From IMG/VR virus record IMGVR_UViG_3300042547_000099, positions 1 through 22,968 of that record: a stretch of 22,968 nucleotides of DNA; one strand, given 5' to 3'. The notes below the pieces were generated by a model. The model was not told the origin of the DNA. It ran no database searches and saw nothing but the letters and a program-made list of their open reading frames with translations. The DNA comes from a virus. The position numbers and the translations under genes are program-made. This document shows, piece by piece, positions 15,336-22,751 of the stretch. The first letter of the stretch is position 1. Every line of letters begins with the position of its first letter.

Positions 15336-15339
15336 TTGC

Positions 15340-15357
15340 ATGACGGAGGCCCGTCAT
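15340..15357 (+). promoter_or_regulatory. Hairpin enclosing the SD and start codon of the second tail protein gene
   Basis: ATGACGG (15340-15346) pairs perfectly with CCGTCAT (15351-15357), loop AGGC. The SD GGAGG at 15345-15349 straddles the stem and loop, and the A and T of the ATG start (15356-15358) are the last stem bases. This arrangement could limit or tune translation of the downstream gene. It is a structure seen directly in the sequence; the regulatory role is inferred. Confidence 0.45.
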
Positions 15358-15676
15358 GGCGATTGCTTGCACTGGAGTCACCGCCGTCTGGAATGGCACG
15401 GCGTTCGGTGAGGTGTCGAAGATCGACGTTCAGCGTGGGGGCGAGTTGCCGATGGGCCGCTCGACCCGCTGGACGCTTGACGCAGGGACTATAGAAATAT
15501 CGTCCTTCTCCACGACGCGGCTGACGGCTGACCAGTACGGTCTCAAGTCAACGCTTCAAGTGATTGGCGGCGGGCTGACCTTCACCACGAAGGCTGTCTG
15601 TCAGTCGCTTCGTGCAACGGGGGCCGTCAACGACGTGACGCGGTACGTCGGTGTTTTCAAGATTGTCATGGAGTAG
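15356..15676 (+). CDS. Small tail protein, tail-tube-like candidate
   Basis: 106 residues from ATG 15356, SD GGAGG 15345-15349 within a hairpin. It is beta-rich: VTAVWNGTAFGEVSKIDVQRGG (about 8-29, in pieces) and the segment TLDAGTIEISSFSTTRL. The sequence is related to small major-tail or tail-sheath-like proteins rather than to enzymes. Placed between the other tail tube candidate and the chaperone gene, it may be a second tube or tube-decorating subunit. The stop TAG at 15674-15676 is two bases before the next ATG. Confidence 0.5.
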   Translation: MAIACTGVTAVWNGTAFGEVSKIDVQRGGELPMGRSTRWTLDAGTIEISSFSTTRLTADQYGLKSTLQVIGGGLTFTTKAVCQSLRATGAVNDVTRYVGVFKIVME

Positions 15677-15678
15677 AT

Positions 15679-16056
15679 ATGCCACTCACAGCAGCAGAAC
15701 TCGCAGCACAAATCCTCGCGGCCGATGACCTCGGCATCCTCAAGGTCACGGTGAAAGAATGGCCCGACTCGGAAGGCAAGCCAATGGTGCTTGGCATCCG
15801 CGTGATGACGGTCGGCGAACGCGACGGCTACGAGCGCGAATGGATCGGCAAGCGTGAGAGCGGCATCGAAAACTTCCGCACGAAGTTCCTCGCCCGCTGC
15901 CTGTGCCATCCCGAAAGTGGCGAGCGGCTGTTCACCGACGAGCAGATCGCCAGCCTCGCCAGCAAGTCAGCCAAGGTGGTGTCCACCTTGTTTGAGAAGG
16001 CGATGAGCCACAACGCGATGAGCGAGGCAGACGTGGAGGAACTGGCAAAAAACTAA
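15679..16056 (+). CDS. Tail assembly chaperone, first part (gpG-like)
   Basis: 125 residues from ATG 15679, SD GGAG at 15670-15673. The protein is acidic and helical in its C-terminal part (DEQIASLASKSAKVVSTLFEKAM, about 86-108, in pieces), typical of the short chaperone encoded between tail tube and tape measure genes. It ends with AKN then TAA. The last two sense codons form the A AAA AAC slippery heptamer, so a share of ribosomes should slip to the -1 frame and make the gpGT-like fusion. The chaperone keeps the tape measure protein soluble until tube subunits assemble. Confidence 0.7.
   Translation: MPLTAAELAAQILAADDLGILKVTVKEWPDSEGKPMVLGIRVMTVGERDGYEREWIGKRESGIENFRTKFLARCLCHPESGERLFTDEQIASLASKSAKVVSTLFEKAMSHNAMSEADVEELAKN
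16047..16053 (+). promoter_or_regulatory. -1 programmed ribosomal frameshift site (A AAA AAC)
   Basis: The heptamer A AAA AAC is in phase with the gpG-like frame (gcA AAA AAC taa), and the -1 frame is then open from CTA 16053 through to TGA 16362-16364. The stop codon TAA follows directly. This is a canonical slippery sequence in the expected place for the gpG-gpGT type of tail chaperone fusion. No clear downstream stem-loop is seen, so stimulation could come from the stop or an upstream SD-like site. Confidence 0.85.
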
Positions 16057-16364
16057 ATCTCCGTCCGTCGAGGCAGTTCCTGTTTCGGCTGGCGGGGCAT
16101 CTAGGAATGACGGTCGGCGAACTGGAACGCCGCATGACAACGCGAGAACTTGCGGAGTGGATGGCATACGTCCGCCACTTCCAAGCGATCCCCGACTCAT
16201 GGGCGCAAACCGGCCTGCTCGTCTCCGCGATGATGGCTCCCTACAGCGCACGAGGACAATGCCCGAAGGCAAGCGACTTCAATCCGATTGAGACTCCACC
16301 GCAGCACGTTCTGCAAGCGAAGGAAGCAATCATGGACTTGAAGAAGCAACTGGGATTCGACTGA
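16053..16364 (+). CDS. Tail assembly chaperone, frameshift part (gpT-like)
   Basis: 103 codons in the -1 frame from CTA 16053 to the stop at 16362-16364. The N-terminal stretch LRPSRQFLFRLAGHLGMTVG followed by ELERRMTTRELAEWMAYVRHF fits the T-type tail assembly domain, including the RLA..LG motif and the helix ending in EWMAY. An ATG at 16107 could be used to make a shorter product alone, but it would lose the N-terminal conserved part, which supports synthesis as a fusion of 228 residues with the upstream gene. Its TGA overlaps the tape measure ATG (TGATG). Confidence 0.85.
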   Translation, partial: LNLRPSRQFLFRLAGHLGMTVGELERRMTTRELAEWMAYVRHFQAIPDSWAQTGLLVSAMMAPYSARGQCPKASDFNPIETPPQHVLQAKEAIMDLKKQLGFD

Positions 16365-19300
16365 TGTCAAGCGTACTCGGACTAGCGTTGAAGATTTCTG
16401 CGGATGCCACTGGCATCCAGCAGAAACTCAACCCCGTCGAGCGTGCGCTCAAGCAACTGGACACCGAGGCCGCGAAGGTCACGGAGGTGTTCAAGACGTT
16501 CGCCACGGCGAGCGGCGGTGCTGGTAAGGCGCAGCAGCAGTTCGCCACGGACCTCGCGTTCTTGCAGTCCGCTCTCCGCACAGGCAAGGTTGACGGCGAG
16601 CAGTTTGCCGCCGAGTTCGCGAAGATTTCGGAGGAAGCCAACAAGACTGCCGCATCGTTCCGCGAAGGGGCGGCGTTGACGGAGGCTAACCGCACCGCCG
16701 AGGAAAGGCGAGCGACGGAACTGGAGCGACTGAACCAACTGCTGGAACTCGGCGCGATTGAGCAAGAGACGTTCAACCGTGCCGCAGCCGAGGCGAGTGG
16801 TGCGAACAAGGCAGCGGCGGATGCCGCGACTGCAGCAGCGAAGGAGCAGGCGGCTGCCGACAAGGTGCGTGCCGATCAAGCCACACGGGCTGCTGCGATT
16901 GTCGAAGCGAACCTCACCAAAGAGCAGAAGGCACAGCGAGACTACGGCGTATCCACGCGAGAACTCAACGCGCTCCGCAAGCAAGGTCTGCTCACCGAGG
17001 CAGAGTATTCGGCAGCGTTGCAGCGTGTGTCGAAAGACTACGCGAAGGCAACGCTTGCCGCTGACAAGTTTGCAGAGGAAGCGAAGAAGGGCGGCGACGC
17101 GGGGAAACTCAAGTTCAATGAACTCAGCGGCGTGCTGTCTGCTTTGCCGGGACCGATTGGCAACGTGGCTGGCAGGCTGTCAGGTCTGTCGAGTGCAGGC
17201 GAGGGGCTTGGCCGCGTGTTCGCAGGTGGACTGAACAAAGGGCTGGCGTCCGTCAGCACGCAGTTCACTGGCCTGCTCACGACCACCAACCTCGCACTCG
17301 TCGGCGTGGCAGCGTTCGGGGCCGGTGCGGTGGCGGTTGCGAACGGGCTGGTCAACCTTGAAGATCGCGTCGAGAAACTCGGCAACACTGCCGACAAACT
17401 CGGCGTGTCGTTTGAGTTCATCCAGACGCTGGAGGCAGCGGCGGCGAGGAGCGGCACCAGCATAGATGCCGTAAGCACGGCGTTCGGTCGGCTACAGAAA
17501 AACGTCACTGGCGTGGACGAGGAGAGCAAGGCGGCACAGGCTGCGCTCAAGAGCATCGGCGTGACCTCGGAGGAGTTGCAATCACTCAAGCCGGAAGATC
17601 AGTACAAACTCATCGGCGAGCGACTGCAAGCCATCGAGGATCCCGCGAAGCGAACGGCGGCGTCCCTCCAGTTGTTCGGCAAAACGGGTGCCGACCTACT
17701 GCCGTTCTTCAAGAATCTCACCGGCGCGTCGGATGACATGGAGCGGTTCGGTCGTGCATTGACCGACGTGGACCGCAAGCGGATTGACGATTTCGGTGCA
17801 GGCCTCGATGCGTTCGGGGTGGCGACGGAAGGCCTCGGCCAGACGCTGCTGCTGCCGTTTGTTGGACTTGGCGAAGGCGTGACGAAGGCGTTCGCGGAAG
17901 TGGTCGCTGGCCTCACGTCGATTGTCGATCCCATTGGCAAGGTGCTGGAGCCCATCTTCACGCAGATCGGTCGCGTGATCGAGTTGATTGGCACGAACCT
18001 CGGCAACCTCGGGCGAGTAATCGGTGCGGTGCTTGAGCCGTTTGGCGTGATTGTGCAGGGGATCGCTCAAGCGTTTGAACCGCTGAACGACGCGGCCCTC
18101 AACTTCTTCAAGGCCATCAGCGATGGGGCGGTGGCGGCGACCGAGTTCGTGGTGTCCTTCACGTCTGTGGGGCTTGTGGCGGACAACATGGGCGTGATCT
18201 CCGAGACGCTGAGTCGCATTGTCACGATCATCACCACGGCGTTCGCCAAGGCAGGCGAGTACGTTGCCAGCCTTGCGGGGCAGTTCGGCGAACTGGTTGC
18301 CAGCACGCCGCTCCTGTCCACACTTGGCGACGTGGCCTCGGCTGTGTTCGGGACCATCGCAACGGTGATCGGCAACCTTGTGTCTGGCATCGGCGAGTTC
18401 GTTGGCAACCTCTTGACGATTGCCGAGTATTGGCTCGGCATCGAGGAGTCCACCAAGAAAACCGCAGCGGCCACCGTGGCTGTCTCCGAGAACACCGCCG
18501 AAGTTTCCAAGGAAGCGCAGAAGGCAATCGAGGAGCGTGAGAAAACCTTCCAGCGTCTCCGCGAGGAAGTGAACAACGCGATAGATGACTCGCGGAAGTT
18601 CGGTGCTGCTGGCCGGGAAGCGGCGTTGCAATACGAGGCGTCGATTGAACAACTCAAGAAGCGGCTGTCCGCTGGCATCATTGACGAGGAGCAGTTCCGT
18701 CGTTCGGTGAGAATGGCTGGACAGGCTTTTGACGATGAAATAAAGGCCATCGAGCAGCGAACCCAACTTGAAATCAAGGTCAAAGAGAACGCCGAAAAGG
18801 CCATCGAGAAGGTGGCCGACCAGATTGACAAGGCGGCGATCAAGGCCGAGGAGTTCGGCAAGGCTGGCGACCGTGCCCTTGCACAGTTTGCGGGACGTGC
18901 CGACACGCTGAAACTCCAGTTCTCTGCTGGCCTCATTGACGAGAAGCAGTTGGAGCAAGGCGTCGCGGCAGCCAACCGCGAGTACGACAAGCAGATCGAA
19001 AAGATCAAGCAGGCGAACACCGAGCGGCAGAAGCAAATCGAGGATGACAGGAAGCGTTCGGAATCTTTGCTGGACGAGATGGACAAGACGCGAGCCGTGC
19101 AGCGTGACCGCGAAGCGGTGGAGCGTGAGGTTGCCCGCGTGCGGCAGGAGGCGGCCGCGAACGGTTTCTTCACTCCAGAGCAGCGGCAGCAGTTGCTCGA
19201 CCTCCAGAAGTTGCAAGGTGACCTTGCCGAGAAGCAGCGGGCCGTGGCACAAGGTTTTGAGAAGGGGTACGCCGAGGCGTTCGACAAGACCGCCGACAAG

Positions 19301-20128
19301 TTCGACTCGCTCATCGTCAAGTCCGAGGAGTTCGGTGCAGCGGGGCAGGCAGCGGGGCAGCGGCTTGCCGATGGGCTTAACAGAGCGGCGGAACTCGCAG
19401 AGCGTGGGTCGATTGGCGAAGAGGCTTACGAGCGCGAGGTCGCACGGCAGGAGCGGCTGTACGAGAACGAGATCGCGGGCCTCAAGAAGGCAGCCGATGA
19501 ACGGCTCAAGGTCAACGAGGCGGTCGATCAAATCCTGCTGCTGCAATCGGTCGGCGGTGACTCACAGCGGGCCGAGGCGAAGAAGCAGTTGCTTGCCATT
19601 GAGCAAGAGATCGCTCGCGTGCAGGAGGAGATCGCAGCAGCACGCAAGGCCGACGATTCCGAGGCGGTCAACGCCGGTGCGGCACGCCTTGCACAACTTG
19701 ACCAAGCGGCAGCGAAGGAGCGGGACATTGCGAGCGGTGCGGCCAAGCAGCGAGAGGACTTTCAGAAGCAATCCGAGAAGCAGTTGGAGAACCAGAACAA
19801 GGCACAGCAGCAGTACGCACAGCAGCAGAGCAAGATTTTTGAGGAGCAGCAAAAAGCCGCCGCCGCCGAGGCCAAACGGCAGGAAGAGCGTATTGAAAAG
19901 TTGAACACGCTCGGATCGCAGACGATCAAGTCACAGGACGTGCGAACAACGGAAGGCGCAAGCCTCGTGCTGCAAACCATCGCAGGCGGGCAAGACCCAG
20001 CGTTGATCCAGCAGCGTTTGCAAACCAAGTACCTTGAGGCCATCGCTCTCGGCATCGCGCAGGCAAGTTCCAACTACTTCAACCAACCCGTAGCCATCGT
20101 CGGCTACTCATCCTTCGGGCAGCGATAA
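16364..20128 (+). CDS. Tape measure protein
   Basis: 1254 residues from ATG 16364, coupled to the chaperone stop. Extended coiled-coil stretches (about 100-230 and 700-1180) flank a central hydrophobic part: LVGVAAFGAGAVAVANG at about 311-327 and further apolar segments about 500-690, the usual layout of tape measures that sit in the tube and form a channel in the host membrane. Six repeats of a helical hairpin with an L..G.I..E.(F/Y) core are visible near residues 66-90, 119-145, 200-226, 756-793, 840-881 and 1005-1043. By the usual rule of about 0.15 nm per residue the tail would be near 190 nm (inference). It acts as ruler and ejection factor. Confidence 0.93.
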   Translation: MSSVLGLALKISADATGIQQKLNPVERALKQLDTEAAKVTEVFKTFATASGGAGKAQQQFATDLAFLQSALRTGKVDGEQFAAEFAKISEEANKTAASFREGAALTEANRTAEERRATELERLNQLLELGAIEQETFNRAAAEASGANKAAADAATAAAKEQAAADKVRADQATRAAAIVEANLTKEQKAQRDYGVSTRELNALRKQGLLTEAEYSAALQRVSKDYAKATLAADKFAEEAKKGGDAGKLKFNELSGVLSALPGPIGNVAGRLSGLSSAGEGLGRVFAGGLNKGLASVSTQFTGLLTTTNLALVGVAAFGAGAVAVANGLVNLEDRVEKLGNTADKLGVSFEFIQTLEAAAARSGTSIDAVSTAFGRLQKNVTGVDEESKAAQAALKSIGVTSEELQSLKPEDQYKLIGERLQAIEDPAKRTAASLQLFGKTGADLLPFFKNLTGASDDMERFGRALTDVDRKRIDDFGAGLDAFGVATEGLGQTLLLPFVGLGEGVTKAFAEVVAGLTSIVDPIGKVLEPIFTQIGRVIELIGTNLGNLGRVIGAVLEPFGVIVQGIAQAFEPLNDAALNFFKAISDGAVAATEFVVSFTSVGLVADNMGVISETLSRIVTIITTAFAKAGEYVASLAGQFGELVASTPLLSTLGDVASAVFGTIATVIGNLVSGIGEFVGNLLTIAEYWLGIEESTKKTAAATVAVSENTAEVSKEAQKAIEEREKTFQRLREEVNNAIDDSRKFGAAGREAALQYEASIEQLKKRLSAGIIDEEQFRRSVRMAGQAFDDEIKAIEQRTQLEIKVKENAEKAIEKVADQIDKAAIKAEEFGKAGDRALAQFAGRADTLKLQFSAGLIDEKQLEQGVAAANREYDKQIEKIKQANTERQKQIEDDRKRSESLLDEMDKTRAVQRDREAVEREVARVRQEAAANGFFTPEQRQQLLDLQKLQGDLAEKQRAVAQGFEKGYAEAFDKTADKFDSLIVKSEEFGAAGQAAGQRLADGLNRAAELAERGSIGEEAYEREVARQERLYENEIAGLKKAADERLKVNEAVDQILLLQSVGGDSQRAEAKKQLLAIEQEIARVQEEIAAARKADDSEAVNAGAARLAQLDQAAAKERDIASGAAKQREDFQKQSEKQLENQNKAQQQYAQQQSKIFEEQQKAAAAEAKRQEERIEKLNTLGSQTIKSQDVRTTEGASLVLQTIAGGQDPALIQQRLQTKYLEAIALGIAQASSNYFNQPVAIVGYSSFGQR
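18586..19493 (+). repeat. Three protein repeats within the tape measure C-terminal half
   Basis: Three related units of about 55-65 residues begin near codons 741, 827 and 985 (nt 18586, 18842 and 19318). Each has an EEFG(A/K)AG or RKFGAAG opening followed by a helix and an (S)AG(I/L)IDE-type turn (GSIGEE in the third) and a long charged helix. The first two lie back to back, the third after a spacer with NGFFTPEQRQQLLDLQ. DNA identity is low, so they are old duplications. Confidence 0.65.
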
Positions 20129-21021
20129 TGGCAACGAGCGTAGTCCTCACGACCGAACTGGCACGCGAGTACGACATCGACCGCGTGGGCGACCGCGTTG
20201 CGAAGCGGACGTGGGTCTGCACGTTGTCGGATGACACGCTGACTGCGGCTCCCGTGGAGACGGTCGCGACTCAGATTCTTGCCGCCACCGGCGTTTCTGT
20301 ATGGGGACAGGAGCACCCAGAGTACCCGTCGCTCAACTTACGAAAATACACGCTCACGGAACGGTTTGGCGACTCTCCATACCACGTTCAACTTGTGGCC
20401 GAATACGGGCTCATCACGAATGACGAACTTTTGACGCCGACGGCACGGGCTGCGCAGTGGTCGTTTGAAGCAACCCAAGGCCAAGTCCCTGCGCTCTACT
20501 ACTACGAGGGAAGCGGCAACGGAACGATGTACCCGCTGACCAACTCGGCTTACGACTACTTTGAAGGCCTCGTCACGGAAGAAACGATGACGAAGGCGAC
20601 GATGAAGAAAAACTACGCATCGTTCCCGACAGCGCAGGTGGCAGCGACCAACAGCATCAACAACGCTCTGTGGTTTGGTGGCCCGCAGCACACTTGGAAA
20701 ATCACGGGAGTCAACGCCGAATACACGGTTGCATTTCAAAACTGGGCCGTGATTTCATATTGGGCAACGTCCGTTCAACTCATGTACCGGCAGACAGGAT
20801 GGAAACTCCAGTTGCCTGACGTTGGGTGGAACTTCATTGACGGCGGGCAGAAACGAAGGGCGATGGTGTTTGATTTCAAAAACAGCGAGTGGGTCGCATC
20901 GCCAAACCCTGTGGCACTGTCCCAAGGCAACATCAACATCACAGGACGACCTGACATTCTGCCTCGTCGCGTGAATCCAGAGGTTGACTTCTCGTCACTG
21001 TTTCCAGACGTTCCAGCCTAA
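20128..21021 (+). CDS. Unknown tail-tip candidate (post-tape-measure protein)
   Basis: 297 residues from ATG 20128; the A is shared with the previous stop (TAATG). Rich in Trp, Tyr and Phe. It contains a GPQHTWKITGVNAEY block (about 189-203), a YWATSVQLMYRQTGWKLQLPDVGW segment (in pieces, about 213-236) and ends with DFSSLFPDVPA. I recall similar aromatic-rich proteins after tape measure genes in other environmental siphophages, without a named function. In place of a recognisable Dit or Tal gene, this may be the distal tail or tube-tip adaptor. That role is inferred from position only. Confidence 0.6.
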   Translation: MATSVVLTTELAREYDIDRVGDRVAKRTWVCTLSDDTLTAAPVETVATQILAATGVSVWGQEHPEYPSLNLRKYTLTERFGDSPYHVQLVAEYGLITNDELLTPTARAAQWSFEATQGQVPALYYYEGSGNGTMYPLTNSAYDYFEGLVTEETMTKATMKKNYASFPTAQVAATNSINNALWFGGPQHTWKITGVNAEYTVAFQNWAVISYWATSVQLMYRQTGWKLQLPDVGWNFIDGGQKRRAMVFDFKNSEWVASPNPVALSQGNINITGRPDILPRRVNPEVDFSSLFPDVPA

Positions 21022-21023
21022 GC

Positions 21024-21551
21024 ATGGCACGAGCAAAAGGCCCGTTTGACGCCGTGCAGTTTACGAAGGAATCCGCTGAGCGGGTTGCTCGCGTGGTGCG
21101 TCGTGCCGAGACAACGCCTTCAGCGGGCGCGCCGCTGATTTTTGACAAGCGGTTTACGGATAAAGTCCCGAAGCAGGTGCGGGCCGCGACGTTCTCAGGG
21201 TCGTGGGCGATCAACTCCAATAAGGTCGTGACGTTCAAGTACGCGCCGACCGCCACGCAGACGGTGACGAACCTTTCGTGGCCGATTACTCACAACCACT
21301 CAACGCCCGAAAACTGCATCGTCGGCAAGGAAGGTACGTCTTGGTGGCTCGTTGTGCCTGTGCTGCAAACGGCCACAGCGGTCTTTGTAACGCAGACGCA
21401 ATCACTATCATTTCTGACTGGTGTATCGGCGTCGGGGTCTATCAACACTGCTAACTGCTCGATAAGCATATTTTTGTCGACGTCAAGCGCGACAGCAGCA
21501 GTTATATCTTCGTCATATACCTCTGCTTTCCTCTGCGTGAGGGTTCCGTAA
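21024..21551 (+). CDS. Unknown tail-region protein
   Basis: 175 residues from ATG 21024, 2 nt after the upstream stop and without a strong SD, so probably coupled. A helical N-terminus (FTKESAERVARVVRRAETTP, about 13-32) leads to a Ser/Thr/Val-rich beta part with IT-H-NH and TGVSASGSINTANCS. The overall pattern, helix then beta-rich body, resembles minor tail or fibre-associated proteins. I do not recognise a family. The stop TAA overlaps the ATG of the cysteine-rich gene. Confidence 0.55.
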   Translation: MARAKGPFDAVQFTKESAERVARVVRRAETTPSAGAPLIFDKRFTDKVPKQVRAATFSGSWAINSNKVVTFKYAPTATQTVTNLSWPITHNHSTPENCIVGKEGTSWWLVVPVLQTATAVFVTQTQSLSFLTGVSASGSINTANCSISIFLSTSSATAAVISSSYTSAFLCVRVP

Positions 21552-22219
21552 TGGGGTGCATATGCTGCGACCCGTGTCGCGGGTCGTGCGAGACAGCGGC
21601 TGACTGTGCGGAAGGGTGCGAGTGCGTTGAGCAGAATTGCGTCAGCACCCCGGACCCGGAATGCTGTTGCGATCAAAATGTCGGCAGTGTTCTTGCTGCT
21701 GGCGAGGAGTGCAACGGCAGTACGTTTCCAGTCCCAAATCCACCGCTAGATGCTTCGATTGTGTTCCAGTGGTGCGGACTCACAGCGCAACGCACGCAGA
21801 ACGTAGGCACAGTCCAATACTATGGAACGCAAAACATAGACTTGTTTGTATGCACTACAACCGGACGCTACGGAGGAGACGAGAGTTACACGCAAGCGTC
21901 AATGAAAGAAATTTCTGCAACACTCGACAGGAGTGTCGGAAGCGGCGGCATTTGCGGCTTCTCTGCTCGCTACGACATTTCAGTTGCGTTTGCTGGCACC
22001 GGCTTCAGAAAGTTTGGGGACGGCAACTTTTACGGCTGGGAAACCGTCATTGTCAATGAGTTTTACGACTGCTGGATCAGGATGTGCTACGACGGCAGCG
22101 AGCCAGATGTGTCTATGACCTTGGTGAACTTTACAACCGATGACACCTGCGGCGGCACTGGCTGTTTTGATCCTTGCAAGTTTACGCCGCCAGAGGTGAC
22201 CGTGGTGCTTGCCCCATGA
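21551..22219 (+). CDS. Cysteine-rich tail-region protein
   Basis: 222 residues from ATG 21551 (TAATG overlap). The first 40 residues hold 12 cysteines (C3, 5, 6, 9, 13, 19, 23, 25, 30, 38, 39, 40), including CCDPCRGSCETAADCAEGC, a pattern like small disulfide-knot or EGF-like modules of the form C..D.DC..GC.C....C. The rest is beta-rich with further Cys near 75, 101, 135, 172, 178 and a C-terminal CGGTGCFDPCKF. Cysteine-rich modules are unusual in phage virion proteins, which assemble in a reducing cytoplasm, so the cysteines may bind metal or oxidise after lysis. A tail-tip or adhesion role is inferred from position. Confidence 0.6.
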   Translation: MGCICCDPCRGSCETAADCAEGCECVEQNCVSTPDPECCCDQNVGSVLAAGEECNGSTFPVPNPPLDASIVFQWCGLTAQRTQNVGTVQYYGTQNIDLFVCTTTGRYGGDESYTQASMKEISATLDRSVGSGGICGFSARYDISVAFAGTGFRKFGDGNFYGWETVIVNEFYDCWIRMCYDGSEPDVSMTLVNFTTDDTCGGTGCFDPCKFTPPEVTVVLAP

Positions 22220-22716
22220 AACTGCGTGCGTTTGACGTTCTTTTTCGTGCAGCCGAGCGTGGCTATACCGCAGACGAGGTGAGCCCGTGTCTCACGACTC
22301 ACTTGGGCGGCGGCGTGTTTGAAGTGGACGTTAACCACCCTTCGTATCCCCGAGTGGCAAAGGATGGGTACGAGCCGCAAGGGTCGCTCCGCGACGCAGC
22401 AAATAAGATGCTGGCGGAACTCGGCCACGCTGGCGTGCTGGAGCCGCCGGTGCTGTGCGGCACTGAACTCAAGGCACTGCTCAAGGATTGGCTCGGCATC
22501 GAGTCCACGCCGACGTGCTCATGCAACGCGATGGCTCGCAAGATGGACTCGCTCGGCCCCGAGTGGTGCAGGTCTGACGATGGCATGGCCGAGATTCTTG
22601 GCGTCATGCGAACAGAGCACGGCAAGCGGTGGGCGGACGGACGCACCATTCTGCCCTGGACTGACCTCGCCGCTCGGCAACTGGTGCTCCTCGCGTGCCG
22701 CAGGGCTGGCGGTTGA
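22216..22716 (+). CDS. Conserved hypothetical protein with CxC/WC motif
   Basis: 166 residues from ATG 22216, overlapping the previous stop (ATGA). The C-terminal half has GTELKALLKDWLGI (about 82-95), then CSCNAMARKMDSLGPEWC (about 100-117) and AEILGVMRTEH, a motif set (GtELk..L..lGi...C.C...a..Md..G..wC) I recall from hypothetical proteins of phages and environmental bacteria, without a function. The N-terminal half (about 1-60) has CLTTHLGGGVFEVDVNHPSYPRV. No membrane segment. It may be a virion, lysis-region or host-takeover protein; the call is only that it is a real gene. Confidence 0.6.
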   Translation: MKLRAFDVLFRAAERGYTADEVSPCLTTHLGGGVFEVDVNHPSYPRVAKDGYEPQGSLRDAANKMLAELGHAGVLEPPVLCGTELKALLKDWLGIESTPTCSCNAMARKMDSLGPEWCRSDDGMAEILGVMRTEHGKRWADGRTILPWTDLAARQLVLLACRRAGG

Positions 22717-22751
22717 CAGCCTTGCCATAGTCGTGGCGAAGGAGTTCGCCA

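Noticed and set aside
22713-22740. TTGACA resembling a -35 box before the HExxH gene
   Set aside because: No convincing -10 box at the proper distance; the TGA inside it is the stop of the upstream gene, so the match is probably chance.
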